Assembly (NCBI GenBank): GCA_011525625.1
Contig: WYAX01000003.1
Coordinates: 62,001 to 126,000, forward strand
DNA: 64,000 nucleotides
DNA from: Nitrospira defluvii
GTDB lineage: Bacteria > Nitrospirota > Nitrospiria > Nitrospirales > Nitrospiraceae
Direction: 5' to 3'
Shown: positions 1 through 9,565 of the stretch, piece by piece
Position numbering within the stretch: the stretch's first letter is position 1
Layout: every line of letters begins with the position of its first letter
Made by a program: the position numbers and the translations under genes
Notes under the pieces: model-generated
What the model was told of the DNA's origin: nothing
What the model saw: the letters and a program-made list of their open reading frames with translations, nothing else
The model's database searches: none

Positions 1-215
1 TCCTATTCGACGATCTTATGACACAACGTGCCCATCTCAAGCTCCAACAGGTCGAACGTGCGCTCCATCGTATAGACGATGCCTCCTATGGTGTCTGTCA
101 TCTCTGTCGAACGGACATTCCTTTGCCTCGCCTTCGCGCGCAACCCGATGCCACGCTGTGTATTCCTTGCAAGACTGAGTGTGAAGACCGTTCCTTGTTG
201 CACAGCAGGACATGA
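1..215 (+). CDS. DksA/TraR-family zinc-finger protein (5' end outside window)
   Basis: The reading frame is open from the first complete codon (base 3), so the gene starts upstream of the window; an internal ATG at 18 is unlikely to be the real start. The visible 70 residues are the C-terminal half of a DksA/TraR protein: a helix (QVERALHRI), a glycine turn, then a C4 zinc finger with the family spacing C-x2-C-x17-C-x2-C (CHLC...CIPC). Members bind in the secondary channel of RNA polymerase and modulate transcription, or act as small regulators. The coiled-coil N-terminus that would carry the acidic tip is not visible, so DksA proper cannot be separated from a short TraR/YbiI-like protein. 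Confidence 0.85.
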   Translation, partial: LFDDLMTQRAHLKLQQVERALHRIDDASYGVCHLCRTDIPLPRLRAQPDATLCIPCKTECEDRSLLHSRT

Positions 216-632
216 CCGATATGCATCAGGCGCCGAGCGCACCGACGACGTCGATGGGTATTGGGAGTTGAGCTGCGTCCACCTCTCCGCACCTCTCTCC
301 CGGGCTGTTCCCCTCTTCTGAGCCGGAGCGGGACAGCCCTCCCATTCGCTCGATTTTAGCGCTGGATGGCACCGGGCGTGGGGTTCGAGCCAGCCCCTGC
401 ATCTTCATCCGTTACGCTCACGAGCTTGACGCATCAGGCAGGAGGAGCGAGCACAGGAAGTGGACCTGGCGTCGCCGATCGACCGCACATCCCCTCCATC
501 GAACGACCGGACGAGCAGAGAAGACTGCGCACAATGGGCTCGAATACAGAAACCGAACAGAGGGCATGGGTGCAAGGCGAGAAGCCGAACAGCATCCCAA
601 CGACACCGACCCGCCTTTTTACCTACCGCCGA
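216..632. other. Intergenic region without a supported gene
   Basis: Open frames here have no ribosome-binding site and no recognisable product. It holds one inverted repeat (302-339), listed separately, lying between two converging zinc-finger genes. Confidence 0.6.
302..339 (+). terminator. Candidate hairpin downstream of the DksA-like gene
   Basis: The arms at 302-312 and 330-339 pair over 10 bp with one bulged T (left GGGCTGT-T-CCC, right GGGACAGCCC); the loop is 17 nt. A short T-run (GATTTT) follows about 15 bases later rather than directly. It may terminate the plus-strand gene, but the weak T-tract and the 87-bp distance from the stop leave that open. Confidence 0.35.
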
Positions 633-848
633 CTACAACGCGTCGGCAGCAAGGTTGTCGATGCGTTCATCGATACAGGCGGGGCAGAGGATTGCCTGCG
701 ATCGTCGGCGCGATTGCGCGAACGGAATCTCTTTCCAACACTCCCGGCATGTGCCGGCAACGAGCATGGGCGCGGTGCGAAGCGACAGGACATCTTGACG
801 GCGCGGACGAGACCGATAGATCCGAAACCCTCGGTGTACGAGTTGCAT
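633..848 (-). CDS. Small DksA-like C4 zinc-finger protein (71 aa)
   Basis: The start is fixed by a strong Shine-Dalgarno (AGGAGGGAG) just ahead of the ATG at 848. The 71-residue product has CREC and CPAC separated by 17 residues, exactly the C-x2-C-x17-C-x2-C spacing of the DksA/TraR finger encoded at 1-215, and a similar phrase (KEIPFAQ against TDIPLPR). The N-terminal 30 residues are basic (HRGFRIYRSRPRRQD) and lack the DksA coiled coil, so it could not reach the polymerase active site in the way DksA does. Function unknown; a nucleic-acid- or protein-binding zinc ribbon is likely. It stands alone and converges with the first gene. Confidence 0.6.
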   Translation of the reverse strand: MQLVHRGFRIYRSRPRRQDVLSLRTAPMLVAGTCRECWKEIPFAQSRRRSQAILCPACIDERIDNLAADAL

Positions 849-1006
849 GATCTCCCTCCTATGCTGGCAGCGACCGTGTCATGATCAGCATAGAATGTGC
901 ACATCACACCGACGTCCGGAGAAGGTAAACGTTTTGTTAACAGGGGAACGGAGGCCCAGGGTGGGACCCGGCAGAAATTGCACAGACACACGCACGTGCC
1001 TCGCCC

Positions 1007-1759
1007 CTACCGTGACGGAGGACGATACCGATCGATCACAGGCGCCCAGGATGGTTCAAGATCGCGCCTGGCGGTAGCGAGAAATCGAGCTTCGGCCTCA
1101 GCATCTCGGCTCCCTCGCTTGACACCGACCGTATGGACGGCGAAGTAGGCCGGCGTCCCCAGGACTTGGAGATCAGCGATGACCTGGGCCAGCGGCTTCC
1201 CCCAGAATGCCTCGAAGTAATGCTCCTGCACGTCGTCGGCAGCCTTCTCCTGGAGCACCATCGTGGAAGCTCCCACTTCGTATTCTCCCATGAACGCGAT
1301 CGCACCGGGCGCGACGGTCGTGTCGCTTTGAGCGACAACCGACTTCGGCAGGAGAAACAGGGTGACTTCCCTCACCTTGCCGAACCCCTTCTCCGAGGTG
1401 CTGAATGCTACCGCCGCGTATCGCCCGGGCGGGACATTCTGCACATACACCGTCCCACCACCGGTGCTGCCAGGGGGCGGGATCACGAGGCTCGTCGGAA
1501 TCAGCTTCGTTCCCTCAAACAGGTCACGGTCCTTCTCGATCTTAACGAGATAGAGGCGGTCTTCCGTATTCGGCACCCAGGCAGGGCTCTTGATGGTCAG
1601 ACCGATCACCGCACTCTGCTGATCAACCGGTTTTGTAATGTGGACCGGAGAAACAAATTCTCCGGCAAGTACCTGAAACTGCTTCTTCGGGCGTTTGCCG
1701 GCACAGGCCACACTGGACAGCAGGGCCATGGTCACGATGGCGATCAAGAGTGTCTTCAT
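1007..1759 (-). CDS. Exported protein of unknown function, possible lipoprotein
   Basis: I start at the ATG at 1759, preceded by AGAGGGAC, because it begins a clean signal peptide (MKTLLIAIVTMALLSSVACA); a longer frame upstream adds only low-complexity sequence. The Cys after SSVA could be lipidated, but the lipobox is non-canonical (Ser at -3). The mature part is about 230 residues, predicted mainly beta in its first half (PVHITKP, QSAVIGLTIKSPAW, RLYLVKIE), with a GGGTVYVQNVPPGRYAAVAF stretch typical of immunoglobulin-like extracellular domains. I do not recognise a family. It is monocistronic, transcribed in the same direction as the TPR lipoprotein upstream, 185 bp away. Confidence 0.65.
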   Translation of the reverse strand: MKTLLIAIVTMALLSSVACAGKRPKKQFQVLAGEFVSPVHITKPVDQQSAVIGLTIKSPAWVPNTEDRLYLVKIEKDRDLFEGTKLIPTSLVIPPPGSTGGGTVYVQNVPPGRYAAVAFSTSEKGFGKVREVTLFLLPKSVVAQSDTTVAPGAIAFMGEYEVGASTMVLQEKAADDVQEHYFEAFWGKPLAQVIADLQVLGTPAYFAVHTVGVKRGSRDAEAEARFLATARRDLEPSWAPVIDRYRPPSR

Positions 1760-1944
1760 GAATGTCCCTCTGGGTGGAACCACGCGGTTTGGGGGCCACA
1801 GTGTAGGAGATTCGAAGATGCCCCACAAGGGCGACTTCTCCAGGGTATCAACCGGTTGTGGGGACGAGGGTCGAACGGCAGAAACGTGATGGCTGTACAC
1901 GATGTGTGACGCTGTGAATCGGCGAATCGATACGTGGAAACAGG

Positions 1945-3207
1945 CTAGGGAACGGGCACGACCGGAGCCAAAGGGACCTCTGAGGCGGTTTTTCCCTGAC
2001 TTTGGCTTTCCTGCGAGAGACGTCTCAAGATGCCCTTGGCCCGTTCCTCCAAGCGCTCGGCCTCGCCGGACCGCTGCCTGCGCCTCAGGAGCGAGGCATA
2101 ACTCTTCAGAGCCTTCACGTAGGCATCGCGATCATACCCCACCGATTGCTCGTAGATTCCCATCGCTTGCTTGTACAGATCTTCGGATTGGTCCAGCCTG
2201 TTTTGTGATTGATAGAGCGAGGCGAGATTTTTCAGTTCGCCGGCCACGTGAGGGTTATCGGCCCCCTGTTGTTTCTCGCGGATCGCAATCGCCTGCTGAA
2301 ACAACGGCTCGGCTTGGGAATAGAGCCCTTGTAGCTCATACAACTGCCCGAGGCGGCTCATGGCTTCCGCCGTATCCACATGCTCATTCCCGATCGACTT
2401 CCGGAAAATACTGACCGCCCGCTGATACAGCACCTCGGCCTGGGGATACTGGTTTTGCGCCCGGTAGGTGTCAGCGAGATTCTCAAGATTCCTGGCTACA
2501 ATGGGATGATTCGGCCCGAACGCCTTTTCATGGATGGTCAGCGTGCGCTGGTACAAGGGCATCGCCCGGGCATGTTGCCCCTGGGCCTGATACAGTTTGG
2601 CCAGGTTATCTCTGGTGATCGCCGTCAGACTATGCTCCGGCCCCAACTGCCGTTCGAGTATCTCCAGCGCCCGCTGCAACACCGGCTCCGCGTCGGCAAA
2701 GCGATGTTGATCCTGGTACACCACGGCGATGTTGTTCAGACTTTCCGCCGTCTTGCTGTGATCCGCCCCGAACACCTTCTCCCGAATTTCCCGGGCACGT
2801 TGATGGAGCGCCTCCGCCTGGGTGTACAGCCCTTGAAGCCGATAGAGCTCGCCCAGATCGGTCAAACTCGCCGCCGTCTCCGCATGGGCAGGACCATAGA
2901 CCCGTTCCCGGATGGCCAAAGCCTCCTGAAACAGCGCCTCGGCGCGAGGATAGCGGCCCAGCTCACGATTCACCTCGCCTAATTGGCTCAGGGTTTCAGC
3001 TAAGCGTTTCCCCTGTGGGTCCAAAACTTCGGCCTCTTTACGGGCCGCGACAAACAGCTCTTCGGCATGCGTGTAGTCACCGGAGCGCATCGCGGTCGTG
3101 CCGTCGGTCATGGCCGCGCGCCAGCGGTGATCCTCCGCGCAACCGGAGAAGAAACCCAGGACAGCCAGACCGATGGTAAGTGCTCGGGGATTCAATCGCA
3201 TACTCAT
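1945..3207 (-). CDS. TPR-repeat lipoprotein (kinesin-light-chain-type repeats)
   Basis: The ATG at 3207 (a second in-frame ATG is at 3201) opens a lipoprotein signal ending ...VLGFFSGC, with Cys as predicted lipidation site. From about residue 35 to 390 there are some eight 42-residue TPRs of the TPR_10/TPR_12 kind, each with a core like AEALFQEALAIRERVYGPAH. Such arrays form a superhelix for protein binding; the location would be the outer or inner membrane facing the periplasm. No catalytic domain is present. The tail is basic and polar (SQGKTASEVPLAPVVPVP). It follows the polysaccharide operon in the same direction after about 220 bp, which may be coincidence. The specific role cannot be told from the sequence. 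Confidence 0.8.
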   Translation of the reverse strand: MSMRLNPRALTIGLAVLGFFSGCAEDHRWRAAMTDGTTAMRSGDYTHAEELFVAARKEAEVLDPQGKRLAETLSQLGEVNRELGRYPRAEALFQEALAIRERVYGPAHAETAASLTDLGELYRLQGLYTQAEALHQRAREIREKVFGADHSKTAESLNNIAVVYQDQHRFADAEPVLQRALEILERQLGPEHSLTAITRDNLAKLYQAQGQHARAMPLYQRTLTIHEKAFGPNHPIVARNLENLADTYRAQNQYPQAEVLYQRAVSIFRKSIGNEHVDTAEAMSRLGQLYELQGLYSQAEPLFQQAIAIREKQQGADNPHVAGELKNLASLYQSQNRLDQSEDLYKQAMGIYEQSVGYDRDAYVKALKSYASLLRRRQRSGEAERLEERAKGILRRLSQESQSQGKTASEVPLAPVVPVP

Positions 3208-3428
3208 GATGATGAACTCGTGGATCGTGAGGAGGTTTCTGTTGCAGACGCTGTTTGACCCGCGGAATACCAATAAGAATTACCCCCTCCGACGCCTCAA
3301 ATCAACCCCGGAGGCCAATCTTTTTCATCGACCAGAAGTTTCGTCACCGTTTCAATGAGTTAGCACGCATCGGCCCATGCCGGCCAAAACCCTCCACCAC
3401 ACACGGCGAGCATGGAGAATCCGGGGTG

Positions 3429-5480
3429 TCAGACGGTTTTCCCACTCTCGCTAGGGGTATTCGAGTCGACGAGCGGAGCGAGCTTGGCAATACCGGAGGT
3501 GTCGTAGGGGAGGACACTGAACACCTTCGCCACATCGATGGCCGGCTTCCCCGGACGCAGAGCTTTTTGAGCCAGCGTCGCCAACCACGACAGCGGCACA
3601 AGGACAAACCTAGGCAACCAGAAAACCGACAGATCTGGATTGGCTCGCCGAAGACGATCCAGGAGTTCCTGCTTGGTCGGCGAGACGGGATCGAGCAGAT
3701 TGAGCGGGCTCGTCACCTGATCCCACGCATCCGTCATCCAGCCGAGGAATCGGCCGGCAAACCCGACATCCACGACGCCAAGGCGGTCACTCGATGACCC
3801 GACGGCCACGAAGATGTTCCCCAATCGCTTGCCGAGCCGGCCGGGTGGTTCAAAATCCCGATAGTCCACCAAGGCTCCGGGACGAATCACCTTCACAGAC
3901 ACACCCAACTCCTTCCCAAGCTGAACCGCTAGACGTTCAGACTCCAACTTGCCCCACACGTAGGGCCCAGAGCCCTTGCTGTCCGGCTCAAGCGGGTGAT
4001 TGTCCGGGATCGGGTCCCCCGTACCCTGAGCAAGCACGGCCAAACTGCTCACGTGCACGAAGTGCGTGATACCTGCCTCGGCCGCTCCACGGATCATGTG
4101 TTCCGTCGCATCGAGCGAATTTCGCTGATGTTCCGGCCAGCCACCGGCGGTTTCCGCCGCGGCATGGATGACAGTGTCCACTCCCTTAAAGAGGTCGGCA
4201 CCCGCTCCTGTCGCCACATCCGCAACCACATACTCAGTTCCGGGGATACGCTCCCAGGGAGACGGCTCTCGACGTGCCACCACGCGAACGGGCCGCCCGC
4301 GCGATAACAATGCCCGAACGATCTCCTTCCCCAAGAATCCGGTTCCGCCCGTCACCAACACGCCACGACTCTCGACCGGTTTCGGGGCCGCCGCAGCCAG
4401 CGCTTTGGCCTCTCCCACTTTCAGTGCCTTCGCCACGCGCTCGCAGATACGAACGGTTTCCAGCAGACTCTCGGGCGACAGGGGTGATGGACCACCGGTC
4501 CGAGCCGACTCGTAAAATGCTGAAAAGAGTTCGGCAAGGCCGGGGTAACTCCGTTGACGCTTCAGAAAGCGGCTTGCCATCGCTGAGGTGGTGCCGGTCA
4601 ACAGTTGCCAGGCCTGCCGGTATGGGGCAAACAACTTATCGATGCCGGAGGAGCCGGGACCGATGGCTCGCTGCGTGGTACTACGGACATAGTCAGCAAA
4701 CAACGAACCGTTTCGACCGATCACACGCAGATAACTCTCGACCGGCCGCCCTTCTAGGGTCACGATCAACGTGCCGGTCACGCCCCCGCGCCGCACCAGC
4801 GCATGCACCGTGCCGGCCTGGCTCACTTCCAGCGACAGCAGTTCCGTCCGCCCCTCCCCTGCTTGCTCCAATACTTGAAGCAGCAAGTAGACCGGGTGCG
4901 GCAGGATGTCGAGTAACTGATGATCGGCGCGCAGCACTTTGCGGCCGCCCGGCGCGTGACGCACGGTCCGGAAGGAGAAGTAGCTCTCCACATGTACGAC
5001 CCGGCCGATCGACGGGAGATACTGGGTCAGGACCCTGGTCGGAGGCTCGTAGAGCAATTGGTGGCCGGCGCAGACGCGGAGCCCCTTGGCATTCGCCTCA
5101 TCCAACACCAGCTGGGCGTCTTCCACGGACTCGGTGAACGGTTTCTCCACATACAGGTGACAGCCGGCCTTGATCGCCATGCGTGCAAGGGGAGCATGGG
5201 ACGCAGGGGGCGTGATGATATGAACGACGTCCAGCCGCTCCGACGCGAACAACTCCTCAGGGGTTCGAAAACACCCGATGCCCGGCACGATGTCGCGCAT
5301 GGCTGCTTGTGCCGCATCGGAAGGATCCGCGACGGCAACCAGCTGGACACCGGGGCAGCGCAGAATCGCACGAGCGTGGTGCTGCGCGTGGCGGCCGGCG
5401 CCGATCAGCGCGATTCGCAAAGGACGTGAGGATGACGGTGTAGGGCTGGGGTATGTCACAAGTCTTCTGTACGCGTGCAA
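3429..5480 (-). CDS. Gfo/Idh/MocA oxidoreductase fused to SDR-type sugar epimerase/dehydratase
   Basis: Two complete enzymes are joined in one 683-residue chain. Residues 20-350 are a Gfo/Idh/MocA oxidoreductase: Rossmann motif IALIGAGRHAQHH and the signature EKP (Lys113). Residues 373-640 are an extended SDR: TGGTGFLG at 377-384, active-site Ser (VHVSS) and Y507-x3-K511. Both halves normally act on nucleotide sugars or their precursors with NAD(P). The gene ends the glycan operon, after the DegT aminotransferase, which together suggests an amino- or deoxy-sugar pathway. The start is uncertain: TTG at 5480 gives the longest frame, GTG at 5459 is an alternative; neither has a strong ribosome-binding site. 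The substrate cannot be read from the sequence. Confidence 0.85.
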   Translation of the reverse strand: MHAYRRLVTYPSPTPSSSRPLRIALIGAGRHAQHHARAILRCPGVQLVAVADPSDAAQAAMRDIVPGIGCFRTPEELFASERLDVVHIITPPASHAPLARMAIKAGCHLYVEKPFTESVEDAQLVLDEANAKGLRVCAGHQLLYEPPTRVLTQYLPSIGRVVHVESYFSFRTVRHAPGGRKVLRADHQLLDILPHPVYLLLQVLEQAGEGRTELLSLEVSQAGTVHALVRRGGVTGTLIVTLEGRPVESYLRVIGRNGSLFADYVRSTTQRAIGPGSSGIDKLFAPYRQAWQLLTGTTSAMASRFLKRQRSYPGLAELFSAFYESARTGGPSPLSPESLLETVRICERVAKALKVGEAKALAAAAPKPVESRGVLVTGGTGFLGKEIVRALLSRGRPVRVVARREPSPWERIPGTEYVVADVATGAGADLFKGVDTVIHAAAETAGGWPEHQRNSLDATEHMIRGAAEAGITHFVHVSSLAVLAQGTGDPIPDNHPLEPDSKGSGPYVWGKLESERLAVQLGKELGVSVKVIRPGALVDYRDFEPPGRLGKRLGNIFVAVGSSSDRLGVVDVGFAGRFLGWMTDAWDQVTSPLNLLDPVSPTKQELLDRLRRANPDLSVFWLPRFVLVPLSWLATLAQKALRPGKPAIDVAKVFSVLPYDTSGIAKLAPLVDSNTPSESGKTV

Positions 5481-5492
5481 GGCTACTATAGT

Positions 5493-5750
5493 CTATTCTC
5501 CGGCGTTCTTGAAGTCTTCTCGAAAAATCCTGCGGGACAGCCGCCGGACCGTGAGCGGCAGCGCCTCACGCGAAAGGAACGGGAGCAGACGACCGCCCCC
5601 CTCCCATCGCCCCGTGCGCTCAAGCAGGTCGCTGCCCCATTGAGGGTCAGCACGGTTGGGAGCCGGGCGCGCCGACACGTTCAACTGCTCTGACGGGAGC
5701 AACAGCGTGCCGCTCATCGGTTCAATGACCGGCACGAAACGGGAAACCAT
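5493..5750 (-). CDS. Doubtful small ORF (85 aa)
   Basis: It lies in the 431-bp space between the DegT aminotransferase and the oxidoreductase fusion, the only sizeable gap late in the operon. The product (starting MVSRFVPVIEPM) has no recognisable domain and the ATG has no convincing Shine-Dalgarno. The frame stays open for 20 codons upstream of the ATG without another start. It may be a relic of a lost gene or simply a chance open frame; nothing else in 5481-5911 looks coding. Confidence 0.2.
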   Translation of the reverse strand: MVSRFVPVIEPMSGTLLLPSEQLNVSARPAPNRADPQWGSDLLERTGRWEGGGRLLPFLSREALPLTVRRLSRRIFREDFKNAGE

Positions 5751-5911
5751 GACTTGCGGTCTTGGAAAGACTGCCTCAGGCGTCCGCGGCAGAGACGGAG
5801 GCGAAGTGCCCTATGGAAGGAGGCGCCCTCCTGGAGCCGGGCATCAGGAAGATCTGACAGAGCACGAAGATGGCGGAGAAATCGGCGCACGCTCGGGGTG
5901 CCGACGCGACG

Positions 5912-7030
5912 CTACCGTTTGCGATAAAACGAAGCGATCATCTGCACGACATACTGCAGCTGCTCATCGCTCAGCTCCGCATAGATCGGAAGGGCAAGGA
6001 CCTCTTCAGCCGCCCGCTCAGACTGCGGAAACGAACCTTTTGGGTAGCCGAGGTCGCGATAGCAGTTCTGCAGATGCAACGGCAGTGGGTAATACACTTC
6101 TGTGCCCACACCCTGCTCCTTCAAATGACTCCGCAACTCATCGCGTTTCTGCACCCGCAGGGTGAATTGATTAAACACGTGAAAGTTATCCTGCCCTACG
6201 ATGGGTAACGTCACGCGATCGGTCAATTGGGCTTGGGCAAACAATTGCACATAGCGCGCGGCATTCCGTCTCCGGCCCTCCGCCCATTGGTCCAACCGCC
6301 TCAATTTCACCAGCAACACCGCCGCTTGCAGCGCATCCAACCGACTGTTGATGCCGATCGCTTCGTGAACGTAGCGGACGCGACTGCCATGGACCCGTAG
6401 CATGGCGATGGATTCCGCAAGAGCCTTGTCGTTCGTGGTCACCATGCCGGCATCACCGAATCCACCCAGATTTTTCGACGGGAAGAAACTGAAACAGGCC
6501 ACATCGCCCAACACCCCGGCTCGCCGTCCCTTCTGCGCAGCACCGATGGCCTGACAGGCATCTTCAATCACGCCGATCTTGTGTCGCCGCGCAATCTCGT
6601 TGATCGCCCCCATGTCCGCACATTGGCCGAAGAGGTGCACCGGAATAATCGCCTTGGTTCGTTTGGTAATAGCCCGCTCCAACAACTGCGGATCCATATT
6701 GAAATCATCTGGCCGGATATCGATAAAGACCGGCTTGGCACCTAAGCGGGAAATCGCCCCGGCCGTCGCGAAGAACGTGAACGGCACCGTGATCACTTCG
6801 TCACCGGCCTTGACGCCCAAGGCCATTAAGGCAAGCAACAAGGCATCGCTCCCGGACGCCACGCCCACCGCATGCGTGCTGCCGACATACGCCGCCACTG
6901 CCTCTTCGAGTGCCGCCACCCGCGCCCCCAGGATAAAGCCCTGTTCATCACAGGTCGCTTCGATCGCGGCCAGGATTTCACTGCGCATCGATTGGTACTG
7001 GGCTTTCAAATCAAGCAGCGGAATATTCAT
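5912..7030 (-). CDS. DegT/DnrJ/EryC1/StrS-family sugar aminotransferase
   Basis: A PLP-dependent enzyme of the family that transaminates keto-sugar nucleotides (ArnB, WecE, PglE and relatives). The N-terminus [15 protein letters not shown] is the family's usual start, preceded by GAGGGAGA, so I use the ATG at 7030. An ATG at 7051 overlaps the preceding stop (ATGA) and is the alternative. Counting from 7030, Asp157 ([10 protein letters not shown]) and the Schiff-base Lys186 ([14 protein letters not shown]) are present, as is the GSDALLLAL phosphate-binding region. The length of 372 residues is normal. In the operon it follows a GT4 glycosyltransferase and would supply an amino sugar for the glycan; the exact sugar is unknown. 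Confidence 0.92.
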   Translation of the reverse strand: MNIPLLDLKAQYQSMRSEILAAIEATCDEQGFILGARVAALEEAVAAYVGSTHAVGVASGSDALLLALMALGVKAGDEVITVPFTFFATAGAISRLGAKPVFIDIRPDDFNMDPQLLERAITKRTKAIIPVHLFGQCADMGAINEIARRHKIGVIEDACQAIGAAQKGRRAGVLGDVACFSFFPSKNLGGFGDAGMVTTNDKALAESIAMLRVHGSRVRYVHEAIGINSRLDALQAAVLLVKLRRLDQWAEGRRRNAARYVQLFAQAQLTDRVTLPIVGQDNFHVFNQFTLRVQKRDELRSHLKEQGVGTEVYYPLPLHLQNCYRDLGYPKGSFPQSERAAEEVLALPIYAELSDEQLQYVVQMIASFYRKR

Positions 7031-7047
7031 CGTCTCCCTCGGTCCAC

Positions 7048-8241
7048 TCATGACAATCGATTAGGTTGCAACTTCATCATATCGCCCACAGTTCGCCGAC
7101 TATGGAGGAGATACGTATACAGCGACTGATACTGTTTGACGGTCTCCTGGATCGTGAACTCTTCCGGCAACTCCTCGCCCCCGTTTCGAAGATCCGCGCG
7201 AAGTCGTCCATTTTCCAGAATCTGACAGACCCTTTCTGCGATGGCCCGGACATCGCCGGGCGGGCAGAGTGTGCCCTGAATACCCTCAACGATCGCTTCA
7301 GCCGCGCCACCCACTCGAGTGGCCACAATCGGCACGCGGCTGGCCCTCGCCTCCAACATCGCGCAGGGTAAGCCCTCCCAATGAGAGGTCAAGACAAACA
7401 CGTCGAGCGCCTTGAGGAGCGCCGGGACATCGCGGCGCCAACCGAGCAGGGTCACCTTCCCCTGCAACCCCTCCGCTTGAATCATCGCTTCGAGGCGAGG
7501 CCGTAACTCACCGTCGCCGACGAGGATGCATTTGGTCGCGGGCATGCGTTGACACACCAGCGCGGCCACACGAATGAAATCTTCGGGCGATTTTTGCGGT
7601 TTCAAGCATGAGACCGTTCCTACGAGCAGCTCCTCGGGACCTACGCCCAACGCCGCCCGGAGGCGGTCGCGTTCCGCCGCCGCGATCCGCGCGGAAAACG
7701 CCTTCGAATCAATGCCAGGCCTGACCACCGACACCTTCGAGGCGGTGAACAGCTCCCACTCGATACCCTGTCGGCGATCGGCCTGCGATACCGTGATCCA
7801 ATGGGTGGTCACACGCCCGACCATCCATTCAAGACCGATCAACAGTCGTTGGAACCAATACGGCTGGGCGGGCGTCACGCCGTACCCGTGTATCGTATGC
7901 AGAATACAGGGGACTCCGGCCAACCAGGCAGCAACGCGCCCTAGGATACCAGCTTTTGAACTATGGGTGTGGACAATCTTCGGCCGGAGCCGTCGGAATG
8001 TGGCCACAAGCTCCCACAGAGCACGAAGATCCTGCAGCAGATGAATCTCCCGGACAAGAGACGGAACCAGCCGCAATTCAACGCCCTGCAGTGCATGCGC
8101 CTCGCCGGTCAACAATCCGCCTGGCCCCGCGATCAGTACGGGACGGAATCGCCGTCGATCCAGGCCCGACACCACTCGCATCGCGACTTCCTGCGCTCCT
8201 CCGAGTTCCAGCTTGGTGATGACGTGACAGACGACATCCAT
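7048..8241 (-). CDS. GT4-family glycosyltransferase
   Basis: A 397-residue GT-B fold transferase. The N-terminal domain opens with [20 protein letters not shown], the glycine-rich acceptor loop of GT4 enzymes. The C-terminal domain has [27 protein letters not shown] and the E-x7-E nucleotide-sugar motif ([12 protein letters not shown]). It is a cytoplasmic, membrane-associated enzyme adding one sugar to the lipid-linked glycan. The gene starts 13 bp after the FAD oxidoreductase and overlaps the upstream start option of the aminotransferase by 4 bp. Donor and acceptor cannot be predicted. Confidence 0.9.
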   Translation of the reverse strand: MDVVCHVITKLELGGAQEVAMRVVSGLDRRRFRPVLIAGPGGLLTGEAHALQGVELRLVPSLVREIHLLQDLRALWELVATFRRLRPKIVHTHSSKAGILGRVAAWLAGVPCILHTIHGYGVTPAQPYWFQRLLIGLEWMVGRVTTHWITVSQADRRQGIEWELFTASKVSVVRPGIDSKAFSARIAAAERDRLRAALGVGPEELLVGTVSCLKPQKSPEDFIRVAALVCQRMPATKCILVGDGELRPRLEAMIQAEGLQGKVTLLGWRRDVPALLKALDVFVLTSHWEGLPCAMLEARASRVPIVATRVGGAAEAIVEGIQGTLCPPGDVRAIAERVCQILENGRLRADLRNGGEELPEEFTIQETVKQYQSLYTYLLHSRRTVGDMMKLQPNRLS

Positions 8242-8254
8242 ACCGTTCTCCCGT

Positions 8255-9565
8255 TCAGGCAGCGCTCTTCATCCGTAACCGCTCGGCGACCTGTTGCCCC
8301 TGGGCGATGGCATCCTCCATCGAGGTATGCTCCCACAACCCATATCGTCCGATCGACGAAATGCCTCTGCGTTCCAGTTCGCCCAGCAACTCCTTGACCG
8401 CCCGCCCCCGATACCGGTCGAACAAGACATAGGCGTAATACAAATTCTTCACGTCCGACATGACCAACTCATCCGTCGGCCGTAACACCCTCGCCTGCTC
8501 CAATCCACGCCGAACCCGTTCGATCAGCGAAGCCTCCGATTCCCGCACCGTCGGCTGATGCGAAATCTCGACATAGAGGGAACTACAGCCGGGGCGCCCC
8601 ATGGCCGGAGAGAAGTTCATGGGAAACCCGGCTCGATAGAAGGGATACCGGTGTTCGGGGAAGTAGATCCAATGCTTGTCGGAGATCTGTTCGCGCGCCA
8701 CCGCCAGGTTCACATTGTAGACGGACACCCAACGCAGCGATTGCGCGAGCTCCCGCACTGAGGCCGGAAGATCCACACATCGGCGGATCAGGTCCGGCAG
8801 CGGAATTGTCGAGATGATCCGGTCGTACTCCTCGGTGCGTTCTCCTTGCGCACTACGAAACACCGCCCGCCGCCGCCCCGTCTCGATCTCGACCAATTCG
8901 GAATCGTAGGACAGCTGTTCCACTGAGGGCACGAAGGCCTGAGGCAAGACCCTGATACCGCCGCTCACCGGATATTGAAACGACGGATTGTACCCAAACG
9001 CCTTGTCTTTGATTCCCAAGGCACCGTTGACCACATCCTTCACGTCCGGCTTCGGCACAAGCCAGGACACCCAGTCGGAGGTGAGCTCATCGAGAGGCAC
9101 CTGCCAGAGCTTCTCATTGAACGGCACCATGAAATGCTTTGCGATTCCCTCGCCCAGACTCTCGACAATCCACTGTTTGAAGGACCGCCCCTCCACCGAC
9201 GCCTTGGACGAGGGGTCCGTCAACGTGGCGATAAATCCCAAAAGACACTCCCGCACGACCTCAGGCGGAAGGCCGTGGGTATTCACCTGGAACGGATACT
9301 CCGTGTAGGTGTCATGCGAGTACACGAAGGACTTGCGGGCGTGCCGGTGCAACTGGCCCGGCAGCAAGCTTTCCACCAACGCCTTGATCGCCGTCTGACG
9401 AAAATGAAGCAGATGACCGGTATAGTCAAACGTGAATCCTTCCTTGACGTAAGAACGGCACAAGCCGCCGACCTCGTGCTCCCGCTCTAAAATCTTGTAG
9501 CGCATGCCCCGCAAGTGATAGGCCGCGCTCAATCCCGCCAATCCGGCCCCGACAATCAGAATCAT
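8255..9565 (-). CDS. FAD-dependent amine-oxidase/UDP-galactopyranose-mutase-like oxidoreductase
   Basis: The 436-residue protein begins with a dinucleotide-binding motif (MILIVGAGLAGLSAAYHL) followed by the ribose-binding Glu (ILEREHEVGGLC), the layout of protoporphyrinogen-oxidase/amine-oxidase and Glf-type flavoproteins. The C-terminal FAD-contact region reads SIGRYGLWEHTSMEDAIAQG. Proteins of this kind recur in surface-glycan clusters, where they may isomerise or oxidise a sugar or lipid carrier; a true Glf assignment is not supported, because I do not see the standard UDP-binding arginine pattern. Its ATG overlaps the WecA-like gene's stop by 4 bp, so translation is coupled. Confidence 0.82.
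   Translation of the reverse strand: MILIVGAGLAGLSAAYHLRGMRYKILEREHEVGGLCRSYVKEGFTFDYTGHLLHFRQTAIKALVESLLPGQLHRHARKSFVYSHDTYTEYPFQVNTHGLPPEVVRECLLGFIATLTDPSSKASVEGRSFKQWIVESLGEGIAKHFMVPFNEKLWQVPLDELTSDWVSWLVPKPDVKDVVNGALGIKDKAFGYNPSFQYPVSGGIRVLPQAFVPSVEQLSYDSELVEIETGRRRAVFRSAQGERTEEYDRIISTIPLPDLIRRCVDLPASVRELAQSLRWVSVYNVNLAVAREQISDKHWIYFPEHRYPFYRAGFPMNFSPAMGRPGCSSLYVEISHQPTVRESEASLIERVRRGLEQARVLRPTDELVMSDVKNLYYAYVLFDRYRGRAVKELLGELERRGISSIGRYGLWEHTSMEDAIAQGQQVAERLRMKSAA

Noticed and set aside
371-400. tRNA-like T-loop (GGTTCGAGCC)
   Set aside because: No flanking acceptor, D or anticodon arms could be folded around it.
366-884. Plus-strand 172-codon frame opposite the small zinc-finger gene
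   Set aside because: No ribosome-binding site, no recognisable domain, and it overlaps the better-supported minus-strand gene at 633-848.
8255-9565. UDP-galactopyranose mutase (glf)
   Set aside because: Only the FAD-binding layout is shared; substrate-binding residues of Glf were not seen.
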